A stretch of 64,000 nt of DNA, taken from assembly GCF_018131005.1 (NCBI RefSeq), contig NZ_JAFCJK010000011.1, forward strand, positions 124,001 to 188,000, in the 5' to 3' direction. This document shows positions 39,914-48,327 of the stretch, in pieces; the stretch's first letter is position 1, and every line of letters begins with the position of its first letter. This DNA comes from Bradyrhizobium lablabi (lineage in GTDB: Bacteria; Pseudomonadota; Alphaproteobacteria; Rhizobiales; Xanthobacteraceae). The position numbers and the translations under genes were made by a program. The notes under the pieces were generated by a model that was given only the letters and a program-made list of their open reading frames with translations, did no database searches and was not told the origin of the DNA.

Positions 39914-40411
39914 TCAGATCGACGTTTCCAATCTCGATAATTCCTTTGCCGTGTCCACGATCATGTCGATCCGACGCTGCAGCTTCTGCTTCAGATCGGG
40001 GATGTTGACCTTGTCGGTGACCCGATAGGCGTTGCCGACACGTTCGACATATCCGTGCTTCACCATCTCCTGCAGGCGCCGCAACACTACTGCGCGCGGC
40101 AGCTTCAAGGCGTCGGCGATATTGGTCGGCCGCGCCGGCGAGCACATCACGGTTCGGAGAAACACATAGATGCCGATTGCGCGATAGGTCGCACTGTCGC
40201 TGTGAGAGCCGAATGACGTGCCGTAGTCGTCGTTCAGGCTCTGTATCAAGCCGAGATACAGGCGACACAAAAGCATTCGCTCGCGCCCGAGCTCGATGCG
40301 TTGCGGGGGCCGGACCTGCTCTACGAGCACGAAGTCGGAATGCGGGTCGTGGCCACCGCAGCTCTCGCTGCCCTGCGCTGACGGCCCATCATGGGCGGCA
40401 TAAGATGTCAT
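39914..40411 (-). CDS. Winged-helix (MarR-like) regulator
   Basis: A 165-residue protein. The polar first 25 residues are followed by a helical region and a winged helix at about 75-140: TYRAIGIYVFLRTVMCSP, PTNIADALKLPRAVVLRRLQ (recognition helix), EMVKHGYVERVGNAYRVTDK (wing). The C-terminal helix (KLQRRIDMIVDTAKELSRL) would dimerise. The start MTSYAAHDG at 40411 is preferred to an ATG nine codons upstream. It lies between DUF937 and the 166-residue gene, and may regulate them. Confidence 0.72.
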   Translation of the reverse strand: MTSYAAHDGPSAQGSESCGGHDPHSDFVLVEQVRPPQRIELGRERMLLCRLYLGLIQSLNDDYGTSFGSHSDSATYRAIGIYVFLRTVMCSPARPTNIADALKLPRAVVLRRLQEMVKHGYVERVGNAYRVTDKVNIPDLKQKLQRRIDMIVDTAKELSRLETSI

Positions 40412-40534
40412 GGACGCTACTCCCACGCTGAAACGCATTTCGATCGTCGATCCTCATGCGGTGGATACCTGTGCTCATCCGCAGTCGGTGCGAAGACGCG
40501 CGGCGCTTCGTGCGGCAAGCGCTGGATAGCTCGT

Positions 40535-41035
40535 TCAGCTCGCGAGCTTGAGCACACTCGAAATTTCGTTCAGCGTCGCCTTTTCGGTTTCGCTTACGGC
40601 AACGCCTCCGATGCCGAGAAAACCACCTTCACCGGCGGCCTCCGCAACGCTCTGGCCGATCTGACGCAGCCAATTCTCGAATACCGCAGCATCACCCGGC
40701 GCCTTTGCGCCAAGAATCTTGTCGACCTTGCCAAGGATTTCGATGCAGGCGGCCTTCATTTCGCCAGGCTTCTTGCCGGCCAATGCCTGCTGCAAACGGC
40801 TGCTGGACATGCTGCGTCCACTGCTCGTTGCGAGCTCATCGACGACGGCCTTGACGAGCGGGTTGGCGCCCGCGTCCATCTTTGCCTTCGCGAGCATCTT
40901 GCCGCTCGCAAAACTCTCCTGGAGGAGACCGAAAAGCCCACTCGGCTCGGCCGCAGTTACAGCGAGCCCCGTTGCCATTACGCTTTCCAGCAGGGTCTGC
41001 CATTCGTCAGAGGTGAAGCTTGATTTGTCGGCCAT
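40535..41035 (-). CDS. Conserved-looking hypothetical protein, 166 residues
   Basis: I do not recognise the family. The protein is helical and acidic, beginning MADKSSFTSDEWQTLLESVM, with an inner GLFGLLQESFASGKMLAKAK and ending LNEISSVLKLAS. It has no transmembrane segment and no clear motif. The ATG at 41035 follows GAGGAG at ideal distance. It is first in the minus-strand group with the winged-helix regulator and DUF937 protein. Confidence 0.65.
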   Translation of the reverse strand: MADKSSFTSDEWQTLLESVMATGLAVTAAEPSGLFGLLQESFASGKMLAKAKMDAGANPLVKAVVDELATSSGRSMSSSRLQQALAGKKPGEMKAACIEILGKVDKILGAKAPGDAAVFENWLRQIGQSVAEAAGEGGFLGIGGVAVSETEKATLNEISSVLKLAS

Positions 41036-41387
41036 GAGCATTCTCCTCGCTTGCTTCGACGAAATCTTCTCAGCGGAACGTAGAAAACTTGCTTCAAGGT
41101 GCGGGGGGGCTTCGCCTTTGTTGGGAGATGTACCTTCTATGCTATCACAAGCTGCGAATGCTCGCTACAGCAGTCAGGTACGGTCCCTGTAACGGCTTGG
41201 CCCGCGCTGTGGAACAGTCAGTCCGGTTGACCGAATTGCCCGATCCCGAAATTGGCGGCCGTCTTCACTCTTCGAAATGATCGAGACGTTTCCATTCCGA
41301 TTGCCGTTGAACAACCGTGATTTGGATAGTACCTGCCGCCGGCGTCGTGTAAACGTCACGTCACATAACAGGGAATACGGGACAAGG
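41036..41387. other. Intergenic region between the hypothetical and TauE genes
   Basis: About 350 bases between divergent genes. It includes a run of seven Gs near 41103, but no gene, repeat or clear promoter is recognised. Confidence 0.4.
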
Positions 41388-42131
41388 ATGACCGCGCCGA
41401 CTTACGTGCTTCTGATTGTCGGCGCGCTCGCTGGCGGGTTCGTGGCCGGCCTCGCCGGCTTCGGCACTGCACTGATGGCTCTCGGCATCTGGCTTTACGT
41501 GCTGCCGCCGACGCTTGCGGTGCCGCTGGTGCTGATCTGTTCGGTGATCGCGCAGACCTCGACGCTCCCCTCGATCTGGAAGACCATCGATTTCCGCCTG
41601 GTCTGGCCATTCATCATCGGCGGCCTCGCCGGCGTCCCGATCGGCATCCTCCTGATCGCGCAAGCCGACCCGACCGTCTTCAAGCTGACCATCGGCGTCT
41701 TCCTGCTGGTGTTTCCGACCGCGCTGTATCTGCAGCGCAAGCCGATGGCGATCGGCTTCGGCGGCAAATGGGCCGACGGCGCGATCGGGTTTGCCGGAGG
41801 CATCCTCGGCGGCCTCGCCGGATTGTCCGGCCCGCTGCCGATCCTGTGGGCGAGCATACGCGGCTGGGGCAAGGAAGCGCGTCGCGGTATCTTCCAGACC
41901 TTCAACTTCACGATCCTTGCGAGCGCGCTGTGCGTGCAGATCGCAAGCGGCCTGGTCAAGCCCGAGATCGTCTGGCTGGTGGTCTGCGCTTTTCCGGGCA
42001 CGCTGATCGGCGCCTGGATCGGCGCGCGCGTCTATCACGCGATGAGCGACCGGAATTTCTCCGACGTCGTGCTGGCGCTCCTGTTCCTGTCCGGCCTTGG
42101 GTTGCTGTGGAGCGGGATTGCTCCGAGCTAG
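41388..42131 (+). CDS. TauE/SafE-family membrane transporter
   Basis: A 247-residue integral membrane protein of the sulfite exporter TauE/SafE family, with about eight hydrophobic helices. The typical repeated half-structure is seen in GGFVAGLAGFGTALMALG near the start and GGILGGLAGLSGPLPILW in the second half. Members export sulfite, sulfoacetate or other small anions; the ligand here is unknown. The ATG at 41388 follows AAGG. Next comes a DMT gene 74 bases away in the same direction. Confidence 0.85.
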   Translation: MTAPTYVLLIVGALAGGFVAGLAGFGTALMALGIWLYVLPPTLAVPLVLICSVIAQTSTLPSIWKTIDFRLVWPFIIGGLAGVPIGILLIAQADPTVFKLTIGVFLLVFPTALYLQRKPMAIGFGGKWADGAIGFAGGILGGLAGLSGPLPILWASIRGWGKEARRGIFQTFNFTILASALCVQIASGLVKPEIVWLVVCAFPGTLIGAWIGARVYHAMSDRNFSDVVLALLFLSGLGLLWSGIAPS

Positions 42132-42205
42132 CACGCGCATAGCCGCCATGTGCACCGCCTGAAGTGCTTGTCGGGTCGACAGCAAAGCCGCTAACCACGG
42201 CCGTC

Positions 42206-43120
42206 ATGTCGGAGTCCTCATCCCGCGAACGTCTTGGCCTGCTGCTCGGTTTTGTCGGCATGGTGATCTTTGGCGGCACGCTGCCGGGAACGCGGCTTGC
42301 GGTCTCCGCGATTGATCCGTTTGCGCTGACCGCGATGCGAGCCGCGATCGCGGGCGTCTGTTCGGCGCTGGTGCTGGCCAGCTTGCGGCGTCCGCTGCCG
42401 CCGCGCTCGCTGTGGCCGCAACTGGCGCTGACCATGGTCTGTGTCGTCGCGCTGTTTCCGCTTCTGATGGCAAAGGGCATGCAGCGCGTCGATGCCTCGC
42501 ATGGCGGCGTGGTGCTCGGCATCCTGCCGATCGCGACCGCGCTGGTCGCCGTCGTCGTCACCCACGAGCGCCCGCGTCCGCTGTTCTGGATCGCCTCGAT
42601 CGCCGGCGCGGCATTGGTGATAGCCTTCGCGCTGCGCGACGGCGGCGGCACGCTATCGACGGGCGATCTGTTCCTGTTTGCGGCCGTTGCGGTATCGGCG
42701 ATCGGCTACGCCTTCTCCGGCAAGCTCACCGCACACATGCCGGGCTGGGAGGTCATCAGTTGGGTGCTGGTGATCGCACTGCCGCTCTCGGTACCTGCGG
42801 CGGCGCTGACCATGCCGGCGGACCCGCTGCACATTCCGCTCAAGCCGCTGCTCGGCCTGTTCTATGTCGCGCTGTTCTCGCAATGGATCGGATTCTTCGC
42901 CTGGAACGCGGGCATGGCGATGGGCGGCATCGCGCGGGTGTCGCAGGTGCAGCTCTTGCAGCCCTTCATCACCTTCGCGCTTGCCGCCCTCTTCAACGGC
43001 GAAACGATCACATGGCAGATCGTGCTGTTCGCCGCCGCCGTGGTGGCGACGGTCGCGGTCTCTACGCGGACGCGTGCCCAGAAGGTGCTCGCCGCGCAGG
43101 CGCAGCTGCCGCCGGAGTGA
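42206..43120 (+). CDS. EamA/DMT-family exporter
   Basis: A 304-residue, 10-helix drug/metabolite transporter built of two EamA repeats (GFVGMVIFGGTLPGTRLAV near the start, FLFAAVAVSAIGYAFSGKL in the second half). Export of amino acids or metabolites is possible. Its last 59 bases overlap the end of the convergent MATE gene. An ATG at 42206 begins MSESSSRERLG; an upstream start adds 14 residues. Confidence 0.85.
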   Translation: MSESSSRERLGLLLGFVGMVIFGGTLPGTRLAVSAIDPFALTAMRAAIAGVCSALVLASLRRPLPPRSLWPQLALTMVCVVALFPLLMAKGMQRVDASHGGVVLGILPIATALVAVVVTHERPRPLFWIASIAGAALVIAFALRDGGGTLSTGDLFLFAAVAVSAIGYAFSGKLTAHMPGWEVISWVLVIALPLSVPAAALTMPADPLHIPLKPLLGLFYVALFSQWIGFFAWNAGMAMGGIARVSQVQLLQPFITFALAALFNGETITWQIVLFAAAVVATVAVSTRTRAQKVLAAQAQLPPE

Positions 43121-44468
43121 CCTCCTGTCCCGATGGTGCCAGGCGCCTGTCGAATTCACGGCGCAGCAGCCACAGGCTCAAGCCGGCCTGCAGCGTGGTC
43201 GTCGCGATCGACAGATACCAGACTTGTTCGATCCGGAAGCCGGGCAGCGTGGACAGCCAGATCGCCGGCAGCGAATAGGTGAGCACGCGCGATGCCGAGC
43301 TCAGCAGCACGGGCTTGGTATTGCCAAGGCCCTGGAACAGGCTGGAGCACGTGAAGACAACTCCCTGCGCCACGAGGTTCAGCGAAACAAAGTGCAGGAA
43401 CTGCGCGGCAACCGCCATGGTCTCCCGATCGTTCGAGAAGCCGTCGAGCAACAGCCCGGGCTTCCATTGCGCCAGAATCGTGAAGCCGACCATCACGGCG
43501 GTGGCGATCAGAACGGCCTTGACGAAGGTCTCGCGCACGCGTGCGGCGTTCCCGGCGCCGAAATTCTGCCCCGCGATCGGACCCGCAGCGAGCGCAACCG
43601 CCAGCGCAGGCATCTGGATCAGGCCAAGCACTCGTGTCCCGATACCAAACCCCGCCTGTGCCGCGGCGCCGAAGTCGCGCAGCACATAATAGACCACGGC
43701 CATGAAGATGAAGATCATCACGAACTCGCCGCCGGCGGGCAGACCGACGTTGAGGATACGCTTCCACTGGTGAAGCTGCGGACGCCATTGCGCGGGATCG
43801 AACCCGACATAGCGCTCCAGCTTCCGAAAATACACGAGCAGCATCAGCGCGCCGATCAGGACCGCGATCGAGCTTGCAAGGCCGGCCCCGGCGACGCCAA
43901 ACGCGCGGCCGGTCCCCCATCCCGCGATCAGGACCGGTGCCAGCGCGATGTTGATGATCACGGCAAGCGCCTGCACCAGCATGCTCGGCCGCACGATGCC
44001 AGTCGCGCGCAACGCACACGCCATCACCTGGGTCGCAAATTGCAGCGCCAGCGCCGGCATGAACCACAGCAGATAAAGGGTACCGGCCTCGACGGTGGCC
44101 TCGTCGGCTGCAACCGAGCGCATATAGGGCCGGGCCAGCGCGGATCCTGCGACCAGCGTCATCAACCCGCACAGCACCGACAGAACGATCGACTGGTTGA
44201 AGACGAGGTTGGCGTCGTGCCGGTCCTTGCGTCCCACGGCATGTGCGATCAGCGCGACCGTGCCGACGCCGAGCACCTGCATCAGCGCGTTGACGAGAAA
44301 TCCGGCGTTGCCCGCCGCGGCCACGCCGGCGACAGCAGCCTCGCCCAGGTTCGAGACGAAATACAGATCGACCAGCTGGCAGATCATGATCGTGATCATG
44401 CCGACGACGATCGGGGGCGCCATGGTCAGGATGTGGCTCGCAATCGAGCCGTGCGTCAGGTCTTTCAT
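43062..44468 (-). CDS. MATE-family multidrug efflux transporter
   Basis: A 468-residue protein with 12 predicted helices and the MATE layout: MKDLTHGSIASHILTMAPPI at the start, the VDLYFVSNLGEAAVAGV block, and QAGFGIGTRVLGLIQMPALA in the second half. Export is coupled to H+ or Na+. It follows the ABC transporter gene by 68 bases on the same strand and could share its promoter. The Ala/Pro-rich C-terminus overlaps the end of the convergent DMT gene. Confidence 0.9.
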   Translation of the reverse strand: MKDLTHGSIASHILTMAPPIVVGMITIMICQLVDLYFVSNLGEAAVAGVAAAGNAGFLVNALMQVLGVGTVALIAHAVGRKDRHDANLVFNQSIVLSVLCGLMTLVAGSALARPYMRSVAADEATVEAGTLYLLWFMPALALQFATQVMACALRATGIVRPSMLVQALAVIINIALAPVLIAGWGTGRAFGVAGAGLASSIAVLIGALMLLVYFRKLERYVGFDPAQWRPQLHQWKRILNVGLPAGGEFVMIFIFMAVVYYVLRDFGAAAQAGFGIGTRVLGLIQMPALAVALAAGPIAGQNFGAGNAARVRETFVKAVLIATAVMVGFTILAQWKPGLLLDGFSNDRETMAVAAQFLHFVSLNLVAQGVVFTCSSLFQGLGNTKPVLLSSASRVLTYSLPAIWLSTLPGFRIEQVWYLSIATTTLQAGLSLWLLRREFDRRLAPSGQEVTPAAAAPARRAPSGHASA

Positions 44469-44536
44469 TTTCGAAATCCATTCACATCAAATCCGGTCCC
44501 GGCGCGTGGCCGCCCGTCCGCCACGCCCCGCAAAAT

Positions 44537-46339
44537 TCACTCGGCCGCGTCGACCCGGCTGAAGTCGGTCACCTGCCGCTCGAAGAGTGAGCGATAGGTG
44601 CCGCCGGGCCGCGTCGTGAGCGCGGTATGCGTACCCTGCTCGACGATCTTGCCGTGATCGAACACCAGGATCCGATCCATGCTGCGCACCGTCGACAGGC
44701 GATGCGCGATCACGATCGAGGTCCGGCCCTTCATCAACCGCTCCATCGCCTGCTGGATCAGCGCTTCCGATTCCGAATCGAGGCTCGAGGTCGCCTCGTC
44801 CAGGATCAGCACCGGGGCATCGGCCAGGAACGCGCGCGCCAGCGCCACGCGTTGGCGCTCGCCACCCGAGAGCTTGACGCCGCGCTCGCCCACCAGCGTG
44901 CCGTAGCCCTTGGGCAGCCGCATGATGAAGTCGTGCGCATTGGCGAGCCGCGCTGCCTGCTCGATCGCGGCCACGCCGGCGCCCGGCCGGCCATAGGCAA
45001 TGTTCTCCGCCAGGGTGCGGTGGAACAGGATCGGCTCCTGCTGCACGATCGCGATCTGACTGCGCAGCGACTGCTGCGTCGCCTGCGCGATGTCCTGACC
45101 GTCGATCAGGATCTTGCCGCCCGAAACGTCGTAGAGCCGCTGCACCAGCTTGACGAAGGTCGTCTTGCCGGACCCGGAGCGTCCGACCAGGCCGACCCGC
45201 TCGCCGGCGCGGATGTCGATCGACAGGCCGTCATAGAGCGCCCGGCGATGACCACCGTAGTGGAACGTCACGTCGTCGAACACGATGCGGCCGCCCTGGA
45301 TGTCGATCGGCTTGGCGTCGGCCGCGTCGACAATGCCGAGCGGCTCGCCATGGATCGCAACCAGCTCTTCCATGTCGTTGACCGAGCGCTGCAGGTTGTT
45401 GATGTGCATGCCGACGTCCCGCAGGTAGGCGTGAATGACGTAGTAGCTGGTCAGCACATAGGTGACGTCGCCCGGCGTGGCGCGGCCCGCGCTCCACAAG
45501 AGGATCGCGCCGCCGATCACCGACGCGCGGAAGCACAACAGCACGAGCAGTTGCGCGGCCGCGGTGTGGTTGTAGCGATACCAGGTCCGCCGCACCCGCC
45601 TGCCCCAGCGGCTGATGACGCCGGCGAGCCGCGTGTCCTCGCGCATCTCCGCGCCGAACGACTTCACCACCGCGTTGCAGGTCAACGCGTCCGCCAGCGT
45701 GCCTCCGATCCTGGTGTCCCATGCATTGGAGACGCGGGCGGCCGGCGCGATGTAGCGCACCGAGAACGCCGTCGTCATCGCGACATAGATCACCGAACCT
45801 ACGGCGATCACGGCGCCGAGCTGCGGCCAATGCAGGCCGAGCAGGATCATCGAGCCGACCAACACCATCAGCGAAGGCAGAAGCGCCATCAGTATGGTGT
45901 CGTTCAGGAGATCGAGCGCCCACATGCCGCGCGTGACCTTGCGCACCGTCGAGCCGGCGAAGGAATTGGCGTGCCAATCCGTCGAGAAGCGCTGCACGCG
46001 CGTAAAAGCCTGCTGCGCCACGTCCGACATCGTCCTCAGCGTGAACGGCACGATCGCCTGCAGGCCGCATTGCCGCAGGATCACCGATAGCAGGCCGAGC
46101 GCGACAATGGCGGCGAACGCGATCATCGCTCCGTGACGCGCTGCCGGATCGAAAGCGCCCGAGGTCAGCGCGTCGACCAGATGGCCGGAATAGACCGGCA
46201 TGAACAGGTCGGCGACGGTCGCCCCGAGAAATCCAGCGATCACCGCAGCCGCGCGGAGCGGCTGCTTGAGCCAGTGGCAGAACACGAATGGGATCACGAT
46301 CCGGATCGCGGCGGGACGCTTGGTTGTTTCGGCGGCCAT
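44537..46339 (-). CDS. ABC exporter, fused permease and ATPase
   Basis: A 600-residue half-transporter expected to work as a dimer. The membrane domain has six helices over about 15-310. The ATPase domain has Walker A GRSGSGKTT at 386-394, the signature LSGGERQ at 490-496 and Walker B LILDEA at 511-516, followed by the H-loop VIAHRLSTV. Lipid or drug export is plausible. The gene is followed by the MATE gene. A short leader-like ORF and a hairpin lie upstream, separated from the ATG by about 120 bases. Confidence 0.92.
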   Translation of the reverse strand: MAAETTKRPAAIRIVIPFVFCHWLKQPLRAAAVIAGFLGATVADLFMPVYSGHLVDALTSGAFDPAARHGAMIAFAAIVALGLLSVILRQCGLQAIVPFTLRTMSDVAQQAFTRVQRFSTDWHANSFAGSTVRKVTRGMWALDLLNDTILMALLPSLMVLVGSMILLGLHWPQLGAVIAVGSVIYVAMTTAFSVRYIAPAARVSNAWDTRIGGTLADALTCNAVVKSFGAEMREDTRLAGVISRWGRRVRRTWYRYNHTAAAQLLVLLCFRASVIGGAILLWSAGRATPGDVTYVLTSYYVIHAYLRDVGMHINNLQRSVNDMEELVAIHGEPLGIVDAADAKPIDIQGGRIVFDDVTFHYGGHRRALYDGLSIDIRAGERVGLVGRSGSGKTTFVKLVQRLYDVSGGKILIDGQDIAQATQQSLRSQIAIVQQEPILFHRTLAENIAYGRPGAGVAAIEQAARLANAHDFIMRLPKGYGTLVGERGVKLSGGERQRVALARAFLADAPVLILDEATSSLDSESEALIQQAMERLMKGRTSIVIAHRLSTVRSMDRILVFDHGKIVEQGTHTALTTRPGGTYRSLFERQVTDFSRVDAAE

Positions 46340-46462
46340 GGCACATTCCGGCCACGCGTTTGCAGCGCCGGCCGGCTCCGTCTGAAATCGACGCAGGGCG
46401 GACGGAATCCAGCCGCCTGCGTCGTCGTTGAAAACAATCGGTAACGTGTTGGGAAGTTTGGA

Positions 46463-46485
46463 TGATCGGGTATCAGGCCCGATCA
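46463..46485 (-). promoter_or_regulatory. Hairpin between leader-like ORF and ABC gene
   Basis: TGATCGGG pairs perfectly with CCCGATCA across a seven-base loop, ten bases past the stop of the short upstream ORF. No T run follows on the ABC strand, so it is more likely a translation- or stability-related structure than a terminator. Confidence 0.4.
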
Positions 46486-46495
46486 GAGCTGGTGC

Positions 46496-46567
46496 TCAAT
46501 GCGCGGTGGCGTCCAGCGACATCGAACGCGGGCGCGCGATCTGCAAAAGCATCAAAATCATGCACAT
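46496..46567 (-). CDS. Possible leader peptide, 21-23 residues
   Basis: A short ORF beginning MCMILMLLQIARPRSMS and ending DATAH. A GGGGAG ribosome-binding site is directly before the first ATG and six bases before the second (MILMLLQ), which is the better-spaced start. It is rich in Met and Leu at the start. Its position ahead of a hairpin and the ABC exporter gene suggests a leader peptide, but chance cannot be excluded. Confidence 0.4.
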   Translation of the reverse strand: MCMILMLLQIARPRSMSLDATAH

Positions 46568-46685
46568 CTCCCCGGTTCGAGTGACAATAAGTTTCTTATA
46601 AAGACATCATGCGTGATTTGCAAGTTGACAAGCCCGTGAGCGCGTCACGCTGCGATCCAAACTGCGCAACTGTGGCCCTTATCAC

Positions 46686-48278
46686 TCAATGGGCGTCGCC
46701 GCCGCCCGTGGCCATCGACGGCGGCTTGTTGACCAGCAGCACCAGGAGGCTGAGGCCGACATAAAATAGCGACAGCATGAAGAAGGCGTCGCCATAGCTC
46801 ATCACGACGGCCTGGCGGTGCACGATCTGTGAGAGCTGCTTCATCGCCATGACAGCGGAATCGCCCATGCCCTGCAGGCGTTGGCTGAGCATGTTGAGGG
46901 TCTCGACCGCGGTCCCGTTGCCCCAGGTCACACGGTCATGCAGCCGCGAGATGTGCAGGTCGGTGCGGTCGTTAAGCACCTGGTTGATGACGGCAAGCCC
47001 GACCGCGCCGCCGAGATTGCGCATCAGGTTGAACAGACCCGAGGCGTTCTTCACGCGGTCCGGCGGCAGCGTGGCGAGCGCGATGTTGTTGGTCGGCACC
47101 ATCGCGCACATCATGCCAATTCCGCGCAGGATTTGCGGCAACAGGAGCTCGTAGAAATCGTAGTCGCGCGTAATCCACGTCATCTGCCAGGAGCCGAGCG
47201 CGAAGGTGACCAGACCGAAGGCGATGATGTAGCGCAGATCGACCTTCAGCATCAGGCGCCCGACCACCGGCGCCATCAGGAACATGGTGATGCCGGAGAC
47301 GAACATGGTCTCGCCGATCATCAGCGCGCTGTAGCCGCGCACTTCGGCGAGATAGCGCGGATACATATAGGTGAGGCCGTAGAGCCCGATGCCGATGCAG
47401 AATTGCAGCACGCAACCGACCGCGAAGTTGCGGTTGGTGAAGGCATAGAGATCGACGATCGGCTCCTCGGCGGTCAGCACGCGCCAGAAGAAGGCGATCG
47501 CCGAGACGAAGCCGATGCCGGCGCAGACCGCTACCGAGGTGTCCTGCAGCCATTCATATTGCGGGCCTTCCTCCAGCACGTATTCGAGCGAGCCGAGGAA
47601 GCCGGCCATGAAGATCAGGCCCCACCAGTCGAACCGTTCGAGCAGCGCGAAGTTGGGCTGGTCGAAATCGATCAGCGCCAGCACGCCGATGGTAATGATG
47701 ATGCCGGGCACGACGTTGATGAAGAACAGCCAGTGCCACGACATCATGTCGGTGATGAAGCCGCCGACCGTTGGGCCGACAGTCGGCGCTAGCGTGGCGA
47801 CGAGGCCGATGATCGGCGCGACGATGTGGAATTTGGTGCGTGGGAAGATCAAATAGGCGGAAGCAAACACCGTCGGGATCATGCCCGCGCCGAGGAACCC
47901 CTGGAGCGCGCGCCACAGGATCATCTGCTCGATCGACGAGGCGAAGCCGCAAAGCAGGCTCGCGAACGTGAAGCCGGACGCCGAGATCGCAAACAACAGC
48001 CGCGTGCCGAGCGCGCGCGACAGGAAGCCGGACAAGGGTATCGCGATCACCTCGGCGATCAGATAGGCGGTCTGCACCCACGACACTTCGGTCGAGCTCG
48101 CCGACAGGCCGGCCTGAATGTCAGTCAGCGACGCCGAGACGATCTGGATGTCCAGGATCGACATGAACATCCCGAACACCATGATGATGAATGCGAACAG
48201 CCGTTTCGGCTGGATACGCTCCGACGCCGGCGGCGCGGCGTTCATCATCGAGGCTGAAGCGGTGGTCGCGTTCGCCAT
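46686..48278 (-). CDS. emrB: DHA2-family MFS drug exporter (EmrB-like)
   Basis: A 530-residue, 14-helix major facilitator drug:H+ antiporter. Seen: motif D1-like MSILDIQIVSASLTDIQAGL, helix 4 motif A-like RALGTRLLF, and motif C-like GLVATLAPTVGPTVGGFITD in helix 5. It works with the HlyD-type adaptor encoded just upstream (50-base gap) and presumably an outer-membrane channel not in the window. The symbol is by family likeness only. Confidence 0.9.
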   Translation of the reverse strand: MANATTASASMMNAAPPASERIQPKRLFAFIIMVFGMFMSILDIQIVSASLTDIQAGLSASSTEVSWVQTAYLIAEVIAIPLSGFLSRALGTRLLFAISASGFTFASLLCGFASSIEQMILWRALQGFLGAGMIPTVFASAYLIFPRTKFHIVAPIIGLVATLAPTVGPTVGGFITDMMSWHWLFFINVVPGIIITIGVLALIDFDQPNFALLERFDWWGLIFMAGFLGSLEYVLEEGPQYEWLQDTSVAVCAGIGFVSAIAFFWRVLTAEEPIVDLYAFTNRNFAVGCVLQFCIGIGLYGLTYMYPRYLAEVRGYSALMIGETMFVSGITMFLMAPVVGRLMLKVDLRYIIAFGLVTFALGSWQMTWITRDYDFYELLLPQILRGIGMMCAMVPTNNIALATLPPDRVKNASGLFNLMRNLGGAVGLAVINQVLNDRTDLHISRLHDRVTWGNGTAVETLNMLSQRLQGMGDSAVMAMKQLSQIVHRQAVVMSYGDAFFMLSLFYVGLSLLVLLVNKPPSMATGGGDAH

Positions 48279-48327
48279 GGTTCATCGTGCCATCAGCTTC
48301 AGATCGCCGATCCGAAGCATTGGAAAT

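Larger units (their letters stand above)
46340..46685. other. Upstream region of the ABC transporter gene
   Basis: About 345 bases between the ABC gene and the end of the emrB-like gene. It contains a 23-codon leader-like ORF and a hairpin (listed separately). An AT-rich stretch (CTTATAAAGACATCATG) at 46596-46612 is a likely promoter zone. Confidence 0.45.
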
